A stretch of DNA of 64,000 nucleotides from Allium sativum (GCA_030737875.1 CM060922.1:299699456-299763455), one strand, 5' to 3'; positions 12,481-24,383 are shown, counted from the stretch's first letter. The notes: generated from the letters alone by a model not told the origin. Numbers and translations are program-made.

Positions 12481-12923
12481 GGGTTAGTTACTGAGCAAGT
12501 TCGAATTTGCTTAATATGGAGGATGTTGGAGTTTACAATATGAGGCAACAAAGGGAAGACAAGTAGTAGTGTGTTTTCTGTTCTAAAATAGCAAGGAAAT
12601 GATATGGTTAAAGGTAAAATTTTATAATTTATTAAATAAGTTCATGATATTTAAATTATTTAAAATTCGATTAAATTTGTAATTGAAATAAGTATATCAC
12701 ATGATATCAGATTCGAGGGAAAAACTGGTTACATTGAATTATATTGGTGTAGGCTACGTGATGGAATTAAAATGGGAGTCGAAATGGATCGAAGTAAAAA
12801 TCATGATGAGTAAATTTCACTCACCTTTATTTAAAAATAATTGTTGTTGGTTGTTGGTTGCATTTAAATATTTTTGTGCCTATTTAAAATATATATTAGT
12901 TATTTAGGATTGGTGTTTGTGGT

Positions 12924-12926
<3 letters not shown>

Positions 12927-12972
<46 letters not shown>
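12927..12972. repeat. TA microsatellite in A 5' LTR
   Basis: 46 bp of alternating TA. The 3' LTR has only about 21 bp at the same place (27332-27352), so its length changed after insertion. Confidence 0.9.
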
Positions 12973-12976
<4 letters not shown>

Positions 12977-13369
12977 TGGTTGGATTCCCGCAGTATCATT
13001 AGCGGATGCCCTCAGTATCATTAGCGGATGACCCTATATGCCCCCACGCTATGATAGTGGATGACCTTCTATACCATGATATCTTGCCTCGAAGCAGGAT
13101 GGGTATTATTTATGTTGGCTAACGTCTGTGATGCAAGAAAACAGGTTGGAGGGATCCAACTGGATTCCTCAAAAATATTATTATTTGTTTGGTTTCATGT
13201 ATGTTATCTTATATGATGTGTTAGAATAACCTGTAATTGATATTTGAGTGTTTTGGATGTTAAAAATATCACTGGGCATAAAAGGGTGATTTATAAAAAT
13301 ATCATGAAAATGATATTTTGAGATATAAAATGGAAAATCTATTTTTTTCTAAAATAGAATTCGAATTTC

Positions 13370-14220
13370 GAATGGACTAGATATATTAACATGTTTTGAA
13401 TAAATAAAACAAGTATTGAATTTATAAACGTTGTTTATAAATTAATAATATGAGATTTGAAGTGAAATTATAAACAGTGTTTATAAATAAAGTGGAAAAT
13501 TTATCATTGGATAATTTGAATATTTAAATTCAAATGTGAATTTAAAAATAGAAATGGGGAAATCGTTTTAAAGAAATAAACGATGGAATTTATTCTGATG
13601 TTCAGAATATAAATTGAACTAAAATAAATCCATAAGGATTTATGATTTGAATTCGATTAATTCAAATTTATTTAAATAGAAGTTAAATTGAATATGAAAA
13701 TAAATTGGGTGTTATATGTATAAGTTATTATTAATAGGAATTTCCAAAATGAAATTTTTGTTTTAAATAGATTTCGAAATAGACTTGTTTAAATATAAAA
13801 CAAGGAAATTTATAAAATGGTGGTTATAAATATAATGAATTAATTATCATGAGATAATTTGAATATTTAAATTCAAATATGAATTTAAAAATTGAATTTG
13901 AAATCATTCAAAAAGGGAACAACGGTTTTTATTCCGAAATTCGGAATATCAAAGGGATGGAGTTTCAAATAGAAATTTGAAGAGGGGACTTGTTTAAATA
14001 TATGAAACAAGGAAGTTGAGTTTATAAATAGTGTTATAAATTTGGTGAAATAAATTATCATTTGGATAATTTAAACCATTTAAATTCAAATGGGAATATA
14101 AAAGTAAATTGGGAAGTGTTTTGAAACAAAATGATTGAATTATATTTAGGAATTCGGAATATAAGCTAAATTGAGAAGAATTCAACAGGTTTATAATTGA
14201 AATTCGATTATATCGAATTT
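13370..14220 (+). repeat. Degenerate hairpin-rich repeat units in A 5' LTR
   Basis: At least three diverged units in tandem repeat the same order of landmarks: a CTTGTTT..AAACAAG inverted pair, a TTATAAA pair, ATTATC..GATAAT, TTTAAATTCAAA and a near-palindromic TATTCC..GGAATA. The matching 3' LTR stretch is about 27750-28640. Confidence 0.55.
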
Positions 14221-16195
14221 TATAAATAATTTATTTATAAAAGGAATCGGAATTAAATTTAGAAGATCGAAGTAAAAATAAATTTATTACCGAGTAATGA
14301 AAAATCGACAATTATAGATAATTGAAAATATTAAGTTGAATTGGGAAAATTAGTTTAATATATATTAAAATATATTAGAATAAAGTTGGAATTTATATAT
14401 AAATGAAGTTTAAAATGTTTATATATTAAATATAATTAAAACGAACTCGCCGCAACGCGGTAGTTCGTGAATTGGCATTTCGAACTTCAATTGAGTATAT
14501 AGAACTCAATTTAAGTCAGAATTCTTTGAAACAAGAATCGTCTGGACCGATTGAATAATAGTTTTCTAATGGAAGAGAAAATTTTGAATTTCGCCGTATA
14601 TATTTTGAGTTATGTCAAAGTCAAATTTTCAGAAAAACAGTGCCAAAACCATTATAAAACAAAAACGGTTTATTTAAATTAATAAAAGGACTTTTAGTAA
14701 ATAAAATCCGAATTGCCATTAGAAAAATCCAGACTGGAGATATAAAATATATATGAACTCCAGTGAAGTAAGTGAAATGATTTTTGAGTCAAAAATCAGA
14801 TTTTTAGTTATTTAATAAAACTAACCAATTTGAATAATAATTAGTTAATCGAAATTCGATATGAAAATGGACTTTGAATAAGTAAAGGAGATTTAAGAAT
14901 TTTTATTCGAAATCGAATATGGAACTTGAGTCGAAATGGAATTAAATTAATTCATAAGTAAGATAAAATGATAATTGAACATGATATGTTCAAATATAAA
15001 GTGGAATGGGAAAAGGAGCTAATAAAAAGATTAAATAGCGAGTTGAGTTAAAAATGACCGGGTTGAGTTGAAATAAATTAGAAATGGACACATATGTGTT
15101 AGACAGGTATGGAATGAAGTATATGAAGTGCATGAAGCTTATAGATTTAGTGCCCGACAAAAAGGTACACGTTTAAATTCCATATGTGTTTTTATGTGCA
15201 GAATCGGCAAGCCACTTGGCTTTTTGATTTTCTTTTTGAATAAAAAGGGACTAGAGAGGCGAGTTGAGGTTTGAACTATCGACCGGTACAAAGGAGGTTA
15301 TGGTGAAATTTTCCTAAAATTTAAGGAGTTAGAATATTTTTAAGATAATTTGATAACCAGAAATCTATATATCAATATATATAGAATCCGATAAGGAAAC
15401 GAACTTAAAAATAGAATATTATAAACAAAAGGGAAATCAAAAATCTGGTAATAGAAAGAGAAATATATATATACACACATTTAAAAAAAATGAATAAGTG
15501 GTTTTTATGGTGTTGATGATTTGAGATAAGTGGTCTTGTTTGTTTTGAAGTTAAAGATGTTATTCAGTCAAGGTCTGAGAGGTAATTATACCCCAACTTG
15601 ATTGATTTCATTATTAACTGATAAAAAACAAGATTTAGTCCCAAAAAGAGATGTTTAAAGAGTTTAGTTGAATGCAGTGTTTTGGGTTGTTGTGACAATG
15701 TTTTATACAACATTCCTTTTAACCCAAGGAAGGGGAATTGTGGAAATATAATAAATAAATATTTCCTGAGTATAGAAATGAATGGGCGTGAAAGAGATAA
15801 GTAATTGGAAAGTTTTCCAATTATAAATAGAAGATTTTTTCTATGTATAGAAAATAAAAGGAGGCGATATATGGAAATGTTTTCCAAATAGCGAAAAGGG
15901 CCAAGAAGATTGTTGACAATATTTGGCTAACAAATATTTATAAGGAAATGAAGTAGTGATTTAATTAATGAATGAAATATTAATTATGGGGTCCAGTGAT
16001 TGTTTGATGTTTTGAATGGATGCCTATTTTCTTCGATAATTAAATAACCGACTATCGAAGTTTCTGCCAATGTCGTTGTCAATATGGAGAGACCGGTTGG
16101 ATTATTATCCGTGAACCACTCCGTATTGGCAGTAATGTTGCGAATCAGATTATATGAAGATAATTGGAGATGGAGTAAAGTGCAAGGACTTTTTC

Positions 16196-16203
16196 TATAA
16201 ATA
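16196..16203 (+). promoter_or_regulatory. TATA box in A 5' LTR
   Basis: TATAAATA in the context TTTTCTATAAATAGAAATGG, kept in the 3' LTR at 30562-30569. It lies about 5.1 kb into the LTR, so U3 would be unusually long and R plus U5 about 1.2 kb. Other weaker TATA-like sites exist in this AT-rich LTR. Confidence 0.5.
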
Positions 16204-17013
16204 GAAATGGTGCCTTCGGTTTCGTTCAGTCCCAGAACGAAGTGAATGGAAGAATGTCTGACAGAGTATTTCCAATGATCGCATATGTTGGTCTGTATAG
16301 ATATATATGGTGGCAGAGAATTTATTCTCTTAGCATAATATCCAGAATTTATTTGTGCAAATCAATTAATGATTTACGGATCTAACAATGTGGCATTCAA
16401 AGTGATTGTGCTATCAATGAATGATAAGAAATCGTAGCCTCAGGCCTCGAAAACCGGGAAATGACAAAAATCGGGCAGGCAGCATAACTATGTGGGTCGC
16501 TCTCATTAGGGTGTATAATAACCTATCTAGAGATATTCATTTCATTCCTTAATCTATTCGATGTTGTCCCATTCGGGAAACGGTTGCTGATCCCTACCGT
16601 TGGTGATATACATTAGATAAACTCAAGCGAAATGAGTGTTCGGTCATGTGTGGGCCGGGTTGCAAGATGTTCTTGTTGAACCCAGTGTGTTCCCCTCTAG
16701 AGATACACTATCGGAAGGTGGTTCCATACCTTGTCATGTTGGAAATCCAATCTTCAGTAAGCGCCCTGCGGTTTTTGGTTTTATAATATATATGGAGAGT
16801 GAGATGCAAGCGTTCCGCTAGATTCTATTTATTTCATGTAGACATTATTATAATATCATTAGATTTGATATCAAAAATATTTTGGGTTATCGTTTGTAAA
16901 AACCATCCATGTTTATGTGTGGATAGGTCTTATGATTATCATTTCTTTCGAAAGGATTTTTAAAGTTAAACAAATAATTGCAGTTTACTCGCACCAGTCC
17001 CGTGACAGACCCA

Positions 17014-17043
17014 GAGTTTATTTTGTTTGTTTTCCCTAAACTC
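17014..17043. other. Conserved short hairpin, A 5' LTR copy
   Basis: GAGTTTA and TAAACTC stem with a 16-base loop, at the position equivalent to 31381-31410 in the 3' LTR and, inverted, in B and E. Confidence 0.6.
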
Positions 17044-17323
17044 TTGGGTGCCCAAATTTGTACGGGCAGTCAAGTAGTCGGGATTTTATTTTCAGGTTCA
17101 CTTAGAAGAGCTGGAAGAAGGAGGCTTCACGAGTTAGCTATAGACTATCATATTTCTGCTGTGTACTATGTTGTATCTGAAAATAGGTGTTTATAACTGT
17201 TCCAGGAATAACTGTTGTGCTATGATGATGGTATGTATGTAAAGTTACTGATTTTTATTTCAAAAAGTTATGTTATATAATATATTTTATTCGTTCCGCT
17301 GTGAGATTTGTCTTCTTGGTTTT

Positions 17324-17703
17324 TATAATATATATAATATATATACATAAATGTTGATGATGCGATCGCTATCATCAATATCATCTTCGGGCGACTAGAG
17401 TGTGATGCTATATCTATCCAATATGTTAAAACTTTGAATATACGTTTGCAAGGCGTATATGCAAATTCTTTATATACTGGACTGTCCAAATCAATACAAA
17501 TAAATGATCAAATACGAATAGTTGATTTAAATTTTCAAAACCAAACTTGTTTTCACTTTGAAAATTTACTCTTCACACTCGTTCTAGGATACTACTGATC
17601 CCATCTCTAACGAGTCATTCTCATTGGATATTACTAATCCAATATCTGATGAATTCTTTCGTATGGTTCTAATGTGCCTTGTTCTCGAGCTCTGTAAACC
17701 AAA
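17324..17703 (-). other. Element B internal remnant
   Basis: Non-coding. It matches E internal DNA at about 61800-62170, including the segment near the primer site with GTTCTAGGATACTACTGATC. The remaining roughly 0.6 kb of the E-type internal region is absent. Confidence 0.7.
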
Positions 17704-17715
17704 GCTCTGGTACCA
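17704..17715 (-). promoter_or_regulatory. Element B primer binding site
   Basis: Minus strand TGGTACCAGAGC, one base different from the TGGTATCAGAGC primer site for initiator-Met tRNA. It lies two bases past the LTR end TGTCACA. Confidence 0.75.
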
Positions 17716-18084
17716 ACTGTGACAAAAAGGAATTTCGCTCGATCCGAATCAGTCGCTAGACCGATCTAGACCGTTCGAAACACCTGATCGTTTTGAGAAC
17801 ACGACAAAACAGAACTCATACAAAAGAACATTTCATTGTATATTACAACAATGCATCAGATTACAAGAATATACAGAGTATAAATGAATAAATATAACAC
17901 AGAAATATCAGAGATTTAAATTACATTTAAATACATAGCAGTGGAAAATAATACAATACACAACTAGAAGAGATATACGGATACAAAGCTTTCCGGATAT
18001 CGTTCCAGCTGTAATCTAGGATCCTGTGAATATAAATCTGCAAAACCAAAACTACTAGCTGCCCGTGTCAAAATAAGGGCACCC

Positions 18085-18111
18085 GGAGTTTAGGTTAAAA
18101 CAATAAACTCC
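18085..18111. other. Conserved short hairpin, B LTR copy
   Basis: GGAGTTTA and TAAACTCC, an 8-bp stem around an 11-base loop, at the equivalent place to the A and E copies. Confidence 0.6.
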
Positions 18112-21084
18112 AGGTCAGTCATGGGACTAGTGTGAGAACTAAAACAGTTATTAATCTTTATTTTTAAAGTTAGGTAAATCAAGGGACCACGCCGTATAAC
18201 ACGGAACGGGTTTCCTCCTGAGAATACCAGTGCATAAAACAAACAGCGCAATGCTAAATAAAGAAAAATGAAGCTGTTATAAGACCCAGGTCCTATCACT
18301 CAATGCTACGCAAGCCGGGGGATAGGGTTTTCCCTTATAACAGCCAAAGAATGCTTGATACGTTTAAAACAAATCATTTGATACTATTCTAAGTGTATAG
18401 TGTATAAAACAACTTCAAATCATAAGCATCAATCATAGGCGGCATGAATGCCCCATAACACTATGTCGCCATATATAGGTTATACAATCAAAATCGCAAA
18501 GTCGCGTATTTGGAAATTGGATTTCCATCTATGAACCGAGGCAAAAGATAGTCCTCAACCGATTCGAGACTCTCTAGCCCGAGCCTCAGGATCAGAACGC
18601 ATCAACCCTTTAGATCGTCAGGGCCGGTCTACCAATGTGGATTATTATGCCTGAACACTACGTTTCCCCGCCCTTTGGGGGTGTAAATAAGCCAACGAAT
18701 GACTCCATCGGACCCGGATCGTCCGATCAAACCGAGGCGCCTCGCAACAGCAACAACCACACAGGTGAAAAGTATATAAATGTCAGGGCTGGTAGGTCAC
18801 TGACACCACCCTAGCTTGAAAGAAACGCATGCCCTCCCTGAGGTCCTCTCCCGTTTTTGGTTCACAACCGGGGTGCGAGGCTCGCGAATTCACATTACAC
18901 AAAGCTGTGCCACACAGGCTATGCTTTGATCATCACCACAAGACTTTGCTTTTAAATAGAAGCCTCGATCAATTGCCACTTAGGCATGCCACACAGGCAA
19001 TTCACTCCATGCGTTTGATATCCATCAATATATAACCCCTGAGCTCGTACGTCTCAGAGAAGGGCGTTAAGAAAGAGAATAAATTCTCCGTCGCCAAACA
19101 GATATATATATTTAATAGAGATCAATCACACGGACTAAAATCCAATGTCAGACACACAGTCCATTTACAAGTTCGTTCTGGGTCTGAACGAAACCGGAGG
19201 CACCTGGTACCCCGCATATCCATCGATCTCCAAGTACGTCTGGACGATCACTAACTGTTTCCATCTTCTTGGGTGTACAGCCCAATCAAGATCATCAGTA
19301 ATTACCCAAACGACGTGAAGACCTCCGGTCTTCGACCACCGTCTTCATCTTCGACTTATCGTCGTATCAGTTATTCAGAATGAGATAAACCCGGTCTTTC
19401 TGAATAACTGGCGTATATATTATAAAAGTGTTACACAAACATAACATACGCCTCATTCCAATTCATCAGTCACTAACCGTAAATTAACAAGAGAATAATT
19501 CCCCAAATATTAACCCCGAAGGACGAAACCAACATCAGATCAATATTCAGAAAACCATTCTGCTTGGCTAACCGATAGTTAGTTTCTAAATTTTACATTC
19601 ATAGGGAGAGGTTCCCATTAATTTTATCCAAGATAAATTCTTTATATTTATTCTTTAATCTATCCTTTTGAATTTTGATTCAACTAGTCGGGATTAACGA
19701 AACTTACCGAAGTAATCATTTGTTTTAATTTCCTAATCCCAACCTATTTATCCCATGAAGTAAAACTGGTAATACTTCATATCTAACACCACAGTGTTAT
19801 CGGTAAATTCAATTACCATTTCACGTTCAAATCTAATTAAAGATTTAACTATCGCCTGGAGCAAAACTGATGATACTCCATTTTCGATCATTTCAATCTA
19901 ATTAAAGACTCATTAAAACTCCACTTAGTTTTAATCTTTGACTGGGTTGAAGAATCAGTGTCATTTAAAACACGGTTCACGATAAACCCAAAATCACATT
20001 CCATTAATTATCGGGTTAAAGAACAAGTGTTATTTAAAACACTTTTCACGATAAACCCAAAAATCAATACCCATTCAATTCCAATTAAATATTATTTAAT
20101 TGGTACACCTCATTAAATCTAAATAAAAAGATTTAATCTTTTCTCAACTGGGTTCAAGAACAGTGTAAGTCAAGACACCATTCACGACAAACCCAAATCA
20201 CATTTGATATTAAATACAAGGCTCTGAATAGAAAATATCCCGGCTTATATTCAATATTAAATTCTACGACCAACAAATATCGTATTGGAAATAACGATAT
20301 GTATATCTATATCTTTCAAATTTCTGTAACAACATCTGTATAGTCATGAAATCCAACATCGAAATATTCCGAAGACGATTTCAATTCAAATCCATTACAA
20401 TGTAATCATTGGAAATTCTAGTTATTTTCAAAACCATTTCAAATTCAATTTATTTATTTAAAAATAAATAGAATTATAATTCTAGTTCAAAACTAGTTCA
20501 TTTCGATAAAAATTTATTTTTATCTTTTCAAATATGGAGTTTTACATCCCAATTCTTTCTAAATCATTTCTTATGATTTTACAAAAATTATTACAATTTT
20601 TAATAATTTCATCAAGGCCTGTACAGTCGATTTCCATCAACGGCCATCGAACTGCACTTACAGCGACCTTTTTCAAATTCGATTTGGACATAATTCCAAA
20701 TCCAACCATTAGATTTCTAATTTCTAATATTCTTTAGAAAGCTCTTTTCGATACGAACCCAACGGTTCCGGTTTCAGGAGAATCCGACGGTCGGATCTCC
20801 CGTAATGTCCGTTTGAAATCAATGGTCGAAATTCGCGAACTGTCGCGGCGCGGCGCGTTCTATTCAGGCCATTATATTATATATATATAATATATATTTC
20901 GTCAATTACTATTTAAAACGAATTTTATAAATAGTTTTGAACTCGTTTCAAAAACAATTTCAACTTCCATCTCAACTCAAATCAAAATTGAATCTTTCCT
21001 TATAAATTCATTTTAAAATTCATTTCTATTCAATTCAAGTTTCAATTCAATTTGAATTCATTTCAATTCATTTTAAATTCATTT

Positions 21085-21234
21085 CATTTCGAAATCGTTT
21101 TCAATTCATTTCATTTCGAAATCATTTTCAATTCATTTCATTTCGAAATATTTGATTCATTTCATTTCGAAATCGTTTTCAATTCATTTCATTTCGAAAT
21201 CGTTTTCAATTCATTTCATTTCGAAATATTTGAT
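21085..21234. repeat. 27-bp tandem repeat in B LTR
   Basis: Five to six copies of a T-rich 27-bp unit centred on the palindrome TTTCGAAA. Since 27 is a multiple of three it also reads as a nine-residue protein repeat (21052-21264, plus strand), but this is antisense to B and lies within the LTR, so I do not call it a gene. Confidence 0.85.
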
Positions 21235-22388
21235 TTCAAAATTACTTTTCAATATTCATTTTAAAATGAATAAAATCGATATAAATATCGTTCACGTCAA
21301 AATGGAGTCAATCTAATCAACACGGCTTCATATATTCCTTTATTCTATTCAGCAAATGAATATTTATTTTTGTCAACACACGACTAATCTCAACGAATGA
21401 GTACTGTCCACGTGTGACTATTTTTGTTAAATTATTTCGTTCAACACATGACTAATCTCAACGGATGAGTACAGTCAACACATGAACCTTTACTTTATAA
21501 TATTCTTTATTCTCTAAATTGGAATGAGGCCCAATCAATCACCATATAAAATTAATTATATGGATTTTCATACAACACATGTATATAATAGCATTGAAAA
21601 ATAATCAACCATCACCCAAAGTGCACTACACTGTATAAGCATCAAATATAGATATCTAACGCTTATAACAGCCTGTCAATCAATCGATCGACATATTTAA
21701 TCAATCAGGATGAGTGAACTTCATATTTCATCCCAACACCCGTGTGGGGTTTCAAACAATCAAACACATATTTTATTTGTATAGTTGGGCGATGTGTAAA
21801 ATTTATCGTCCCGATCAATGTCCTTCAAATAGGTGTACATAAACAAACCGTCCGGTTTGTAAATGAATATTTTATTTTATTCACTTCACGTTAAAAATTA
21901 TATTTTTAACGATAAAACATTTTATTTTAACATATGAATTTCTATTCAGTTCATTCTTTAGATAAAATGATATTTTTATTTTTCTAACTTATTTTAGAAA
22001 ATTTCGGCGGCATAACGGCACGATACTAGAAACGGGACAAGGCCTAGCCTTATCCCCGGTCTAGTAAAGGCCCACGCCATTCACACATCAATCCAATCAA
22101 TTTCATTTCACCAAACAATTCAATTCAAACCAAATAATCTAACCAACTACATAACCAAACAATTAAACAAACAAGCCATCCATGGTCTGTGGATGACGGG
22201 TGTCGGGTGCTACTAAACACCATCTGCATCCTAGTATATATTTCAATTATAAATAAATTAAAGAGTGAGAATTTCTCACCAATAGCTATCCAAACATCTT
22301 GACTCTTCTTTGATAGAAATCTTCATCGTTATCGCATTTTTGTCATCTTCGTTGCTGTAGCCACTACATATGTAAAAATCGAATTTTT

Positions 22389-22728
22389 ACTTCGCTATTC
22401 AGTATATAAAAATCGAATTTTTACCTTGTTATTCAATATATAAAAATAGAATTTTTACCTTGCTATTCAATATATAAAAATCGAATTTTCACTTCGCTAT
22501 TCAATATATAAAAATCGAATTTTTACTTCGCTATTCAATATATAAAAACCGAATTTTTATTTCGTTGTTCAATATATAAAAACCGAATTTTTATTTCGCT
22601 ATTCAATATATAAAAACCGAATTTTTATTTCGCTATTCAATATATAAAAATCGAATTTTTACTTCGTTGTTCAATATATAAAAATCGAATTTTTATTTCG
22701 CTATTCAATATATAAAAACCAAATTTTT
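22389..22728. repeat. 34-bp palindromic tandem repeat in B LTR
   Basis: About ten copies of a 34-bp unit, each with the self-complementary core AAAAATCGAATTTTT followed by a TCGCTATTCAATATAT spacer. The core differs between copies by single bases, mostly keeping pairing. E has related but differently expanded arrays at the same relative place. Confidence 0.85.
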
Positions 22729-22891
22729 TTCTACTTCTAAAAATCATTCCTTTTTGTAAATAAAAATCTAAAATTTTTTCTAATAAAAACCTAAACTTTT
22801 TATTAATAAAAATCCAAACTTTTTATTAATAAAAATCTAAACTTTTTGTTAATAAGAATCTTCTTTAATCTAAGTAAATAAATAAAAGTCA

Positions 22892-22932
<41 letters not shown>

Positions 22933-22944
22933 ACAAGTTTTAAA

Positions 22945-23290
22945 GAGCTCACTGTTGCTTTTGGAGGAGGGAGAGGAGCGCAGGGGGTTATCCACCACCA
23001 TCGATCGAAGGGAGGGGGATCTCGGCATTGTCGGCGGTCGCAGGGAGGTTTGCAGGCTGGCGGCGCGATCATCGAACTCCGGTGCAGCTAGGGTTCGGCT
23101 TGCCTTCGACTGGGGGCGCATCGATTAGCTGAAGAGGAGGAGAGGGGTTCGGCGAGCAAGGGGACGTCGGAGCCGCGGTGCGGTGGGGCCAACGGTCGGT
23201 GGCGGGTTCGATTCCGCCATCGTTCTCTATTTTTTTTAATTTAAAATCGATTTGCAGAAGAATGAACGGGGGGGGGGGGGGGGCAGAAGA
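22945..23290 (-). other. GC-rich island in B LTR, possible captured sequence
   Basis: A sharp GC-rich block in AT-rich surroundings, flanked by a TA microsatellite (about 22897-22926) and ending in a run of 16 G (23268-23283). It contains CTAGGGTT, common in plant gene leaders, and short open frames (up to 89 residues) without recognisable domains. It may be a fragment of host DNA picked up by the element; this is inference. Confidence 0.5.
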
Positions 23291-24219
23291 GTTTAAGGGG
23301 GGGAGAGAGAAAGGAAGTTTCTTTTTATTTTATTTATTATTTTATTTATAAAAAGTTGACTTTTACATACGACCTCTAAACGAGGCCCACCGCCTATCGT
23401 CCATAGCGTTTTACCCCCATTCCGAACACAATGGGATATGTGTCGCAGGCTGATTCGGTCGTTTCGATCGGTTTCTGTTGAATTTAGATTTAAATCATTA
23501 TATTGAATTTCAAACGTACATTTCAAATTACCGGGGCCACATACTAACTAGAAAAATTCCCCAAAAATATTTTCTAGCTTCGTATTGACGATACGGTCCT
23601 AACAAAACTAGTTTCATCGAATTCTGAGACCGTTGGAAAAATGGCCATTTTCCAGTCGATTAAAATCAACTGAAACTGGTCAAACGCGTTTTCCTTTGCC
23701 ACGCTCACATATTGATTCGAAAAATTATGAAATTTGGAATCTAAAAATAACTTTACATCACGGACCCAACAAATGTGGTTTCGTCGAAATCCGAGGTCGT
23801 TTGCAAAATTCCCATTTTTAAGGGCCTGAATTCCATAGCGACTATTCAGAATTTTCAACTGAACATATCTTTTGATTCCCGCTATGAAATCTTGATTTCC
23901 CGGATTTGTTGGAAAGATATTCTCAAATAGATCCCAATGTTTTTGGTTTCACTAAAATCCAGATTGTTTTGCACCCGGTACATTCAATTGAAGTAAGAAA
24001 TCGAATTATCGAACTACCGCGCCATTTTCTATTCCTTTTATAATTATAAATAAATTTTTATATTCTAACGTCGATCTATATAACTATATACGATTGAATT
24101 TCATTCAAAAGAAATTTTCTCATCGATATTATTTAAAATAATTCATTTTATATAATCAAAATTCGCTAAAATTGCCAAAATAAAAATTTTAAACTGGCCC
24201 AGATTTTCGGGTTGTTACA

Positions 24220-24363
24220 GTTTTCTTCTATTCTAACATTTCTTTCTTTCTATTTCTCATCCTCTAGCTTCTTTCTAATAATGATTCGTATTTCTTTGCA
24301 CTTTGGGTTGAACGTATGGTGTTATTAGTCAACTCAGATAGTACGGATTTGCGGGCTGTTACA
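24220..24363 (+). repeat. Element A 5' LTR, last part
   Basis: Matches the last 140 bp of the 3' LTR (31690-31829) and ends GCGGGCTGTTACA right before the primer site. Confidence 0.9.
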
Positions 24364-24365
24364 GT

Positions 24366-24383
24366 TGGTATCAGAGCTTAGGT
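24366..24383 (+). promoter_or_regulatory. Element A primer binding site
   Basis: TGGTATCAGAGCTTAGGT, two bases after the LTR end. The first twelve bases are the usual initiator-Met tRNA primer site of chromoviruses, shared with C and D. Confidence 0.85.

Larger units (their letters stand above)
11099..17323 (+). repeat. Element A 5' LTR, first part
   Basis: Starts TATAACGACCC, where the 3' copy starts TGTAACGACCC, so the terminal TG has changed. It is collinear with 25513-31693. It holds a GC-richer block, a TA microsatellite, a stretch of degenerate hairpin-rich repeats, the TATA box and a conserved hairpin. It breaks at GTTTT (17319-17323), the target site of element B. No open frame looks coding. 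Confidence 0.9.
17324..24219 (-). mobile_element. Element B: truncated giant-LTR element inserted in A
   Basis: The minus-strand LTR (24219 down to 17718) is followed by a primer site and about 380 bp of internal DNA, then the element stops. Polypurine tract and 3' LTR are missing. The A sequence CTTCTTGGTTTTCTTC resumes on the other side, with GTTTT at both junctions (17319-17323 and 24220-24224), as expected of a 5-bp target duplication. The left end, TATAATATA, may keep a few bases of a lost 3' LTR. Its LTR and internal DNA resemble E (57173-62185), so it belongs to the same family. Confidence 0.8.
17718..24219 (-). repeat. Element B 5' LTR (6502 bp)
   Basis: Begins TGTAACAACCCG and ends TTTGTCACA on the minus strand. 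Its first kilobase matches E (60300-61183). It carries a GC-rich island, a G run, a 34-bp palindromic tandem repeat, a 27-bp tandem repeat and, near its end, the conserved hairpin. A segment at 19150-19205 matches the region just after the A TATA box, but TATAAATA itself is not seen there. Confidence 0.85.

Noticed and set aside
15564..15887. 94-107-codon minus-strand frames in both A LTRs (also 29968-30252)
   Set aside because: Similar only because they are LTR copies; differ in length by stops, antisense to A, no domain.
22803..23121. Open frames of 83-89 codons on the minus strand across the B GC island
   Set aside because: Overlapping frames ending in microsatellite-encoded Ile/Tyr runs; no domain. 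Kept only as a possible captured fragment.
24366..24383. tRNA gene
   Set aside because: Only the 18 bases complementary to a tRNA 3' end are present; it is a primer binding site.
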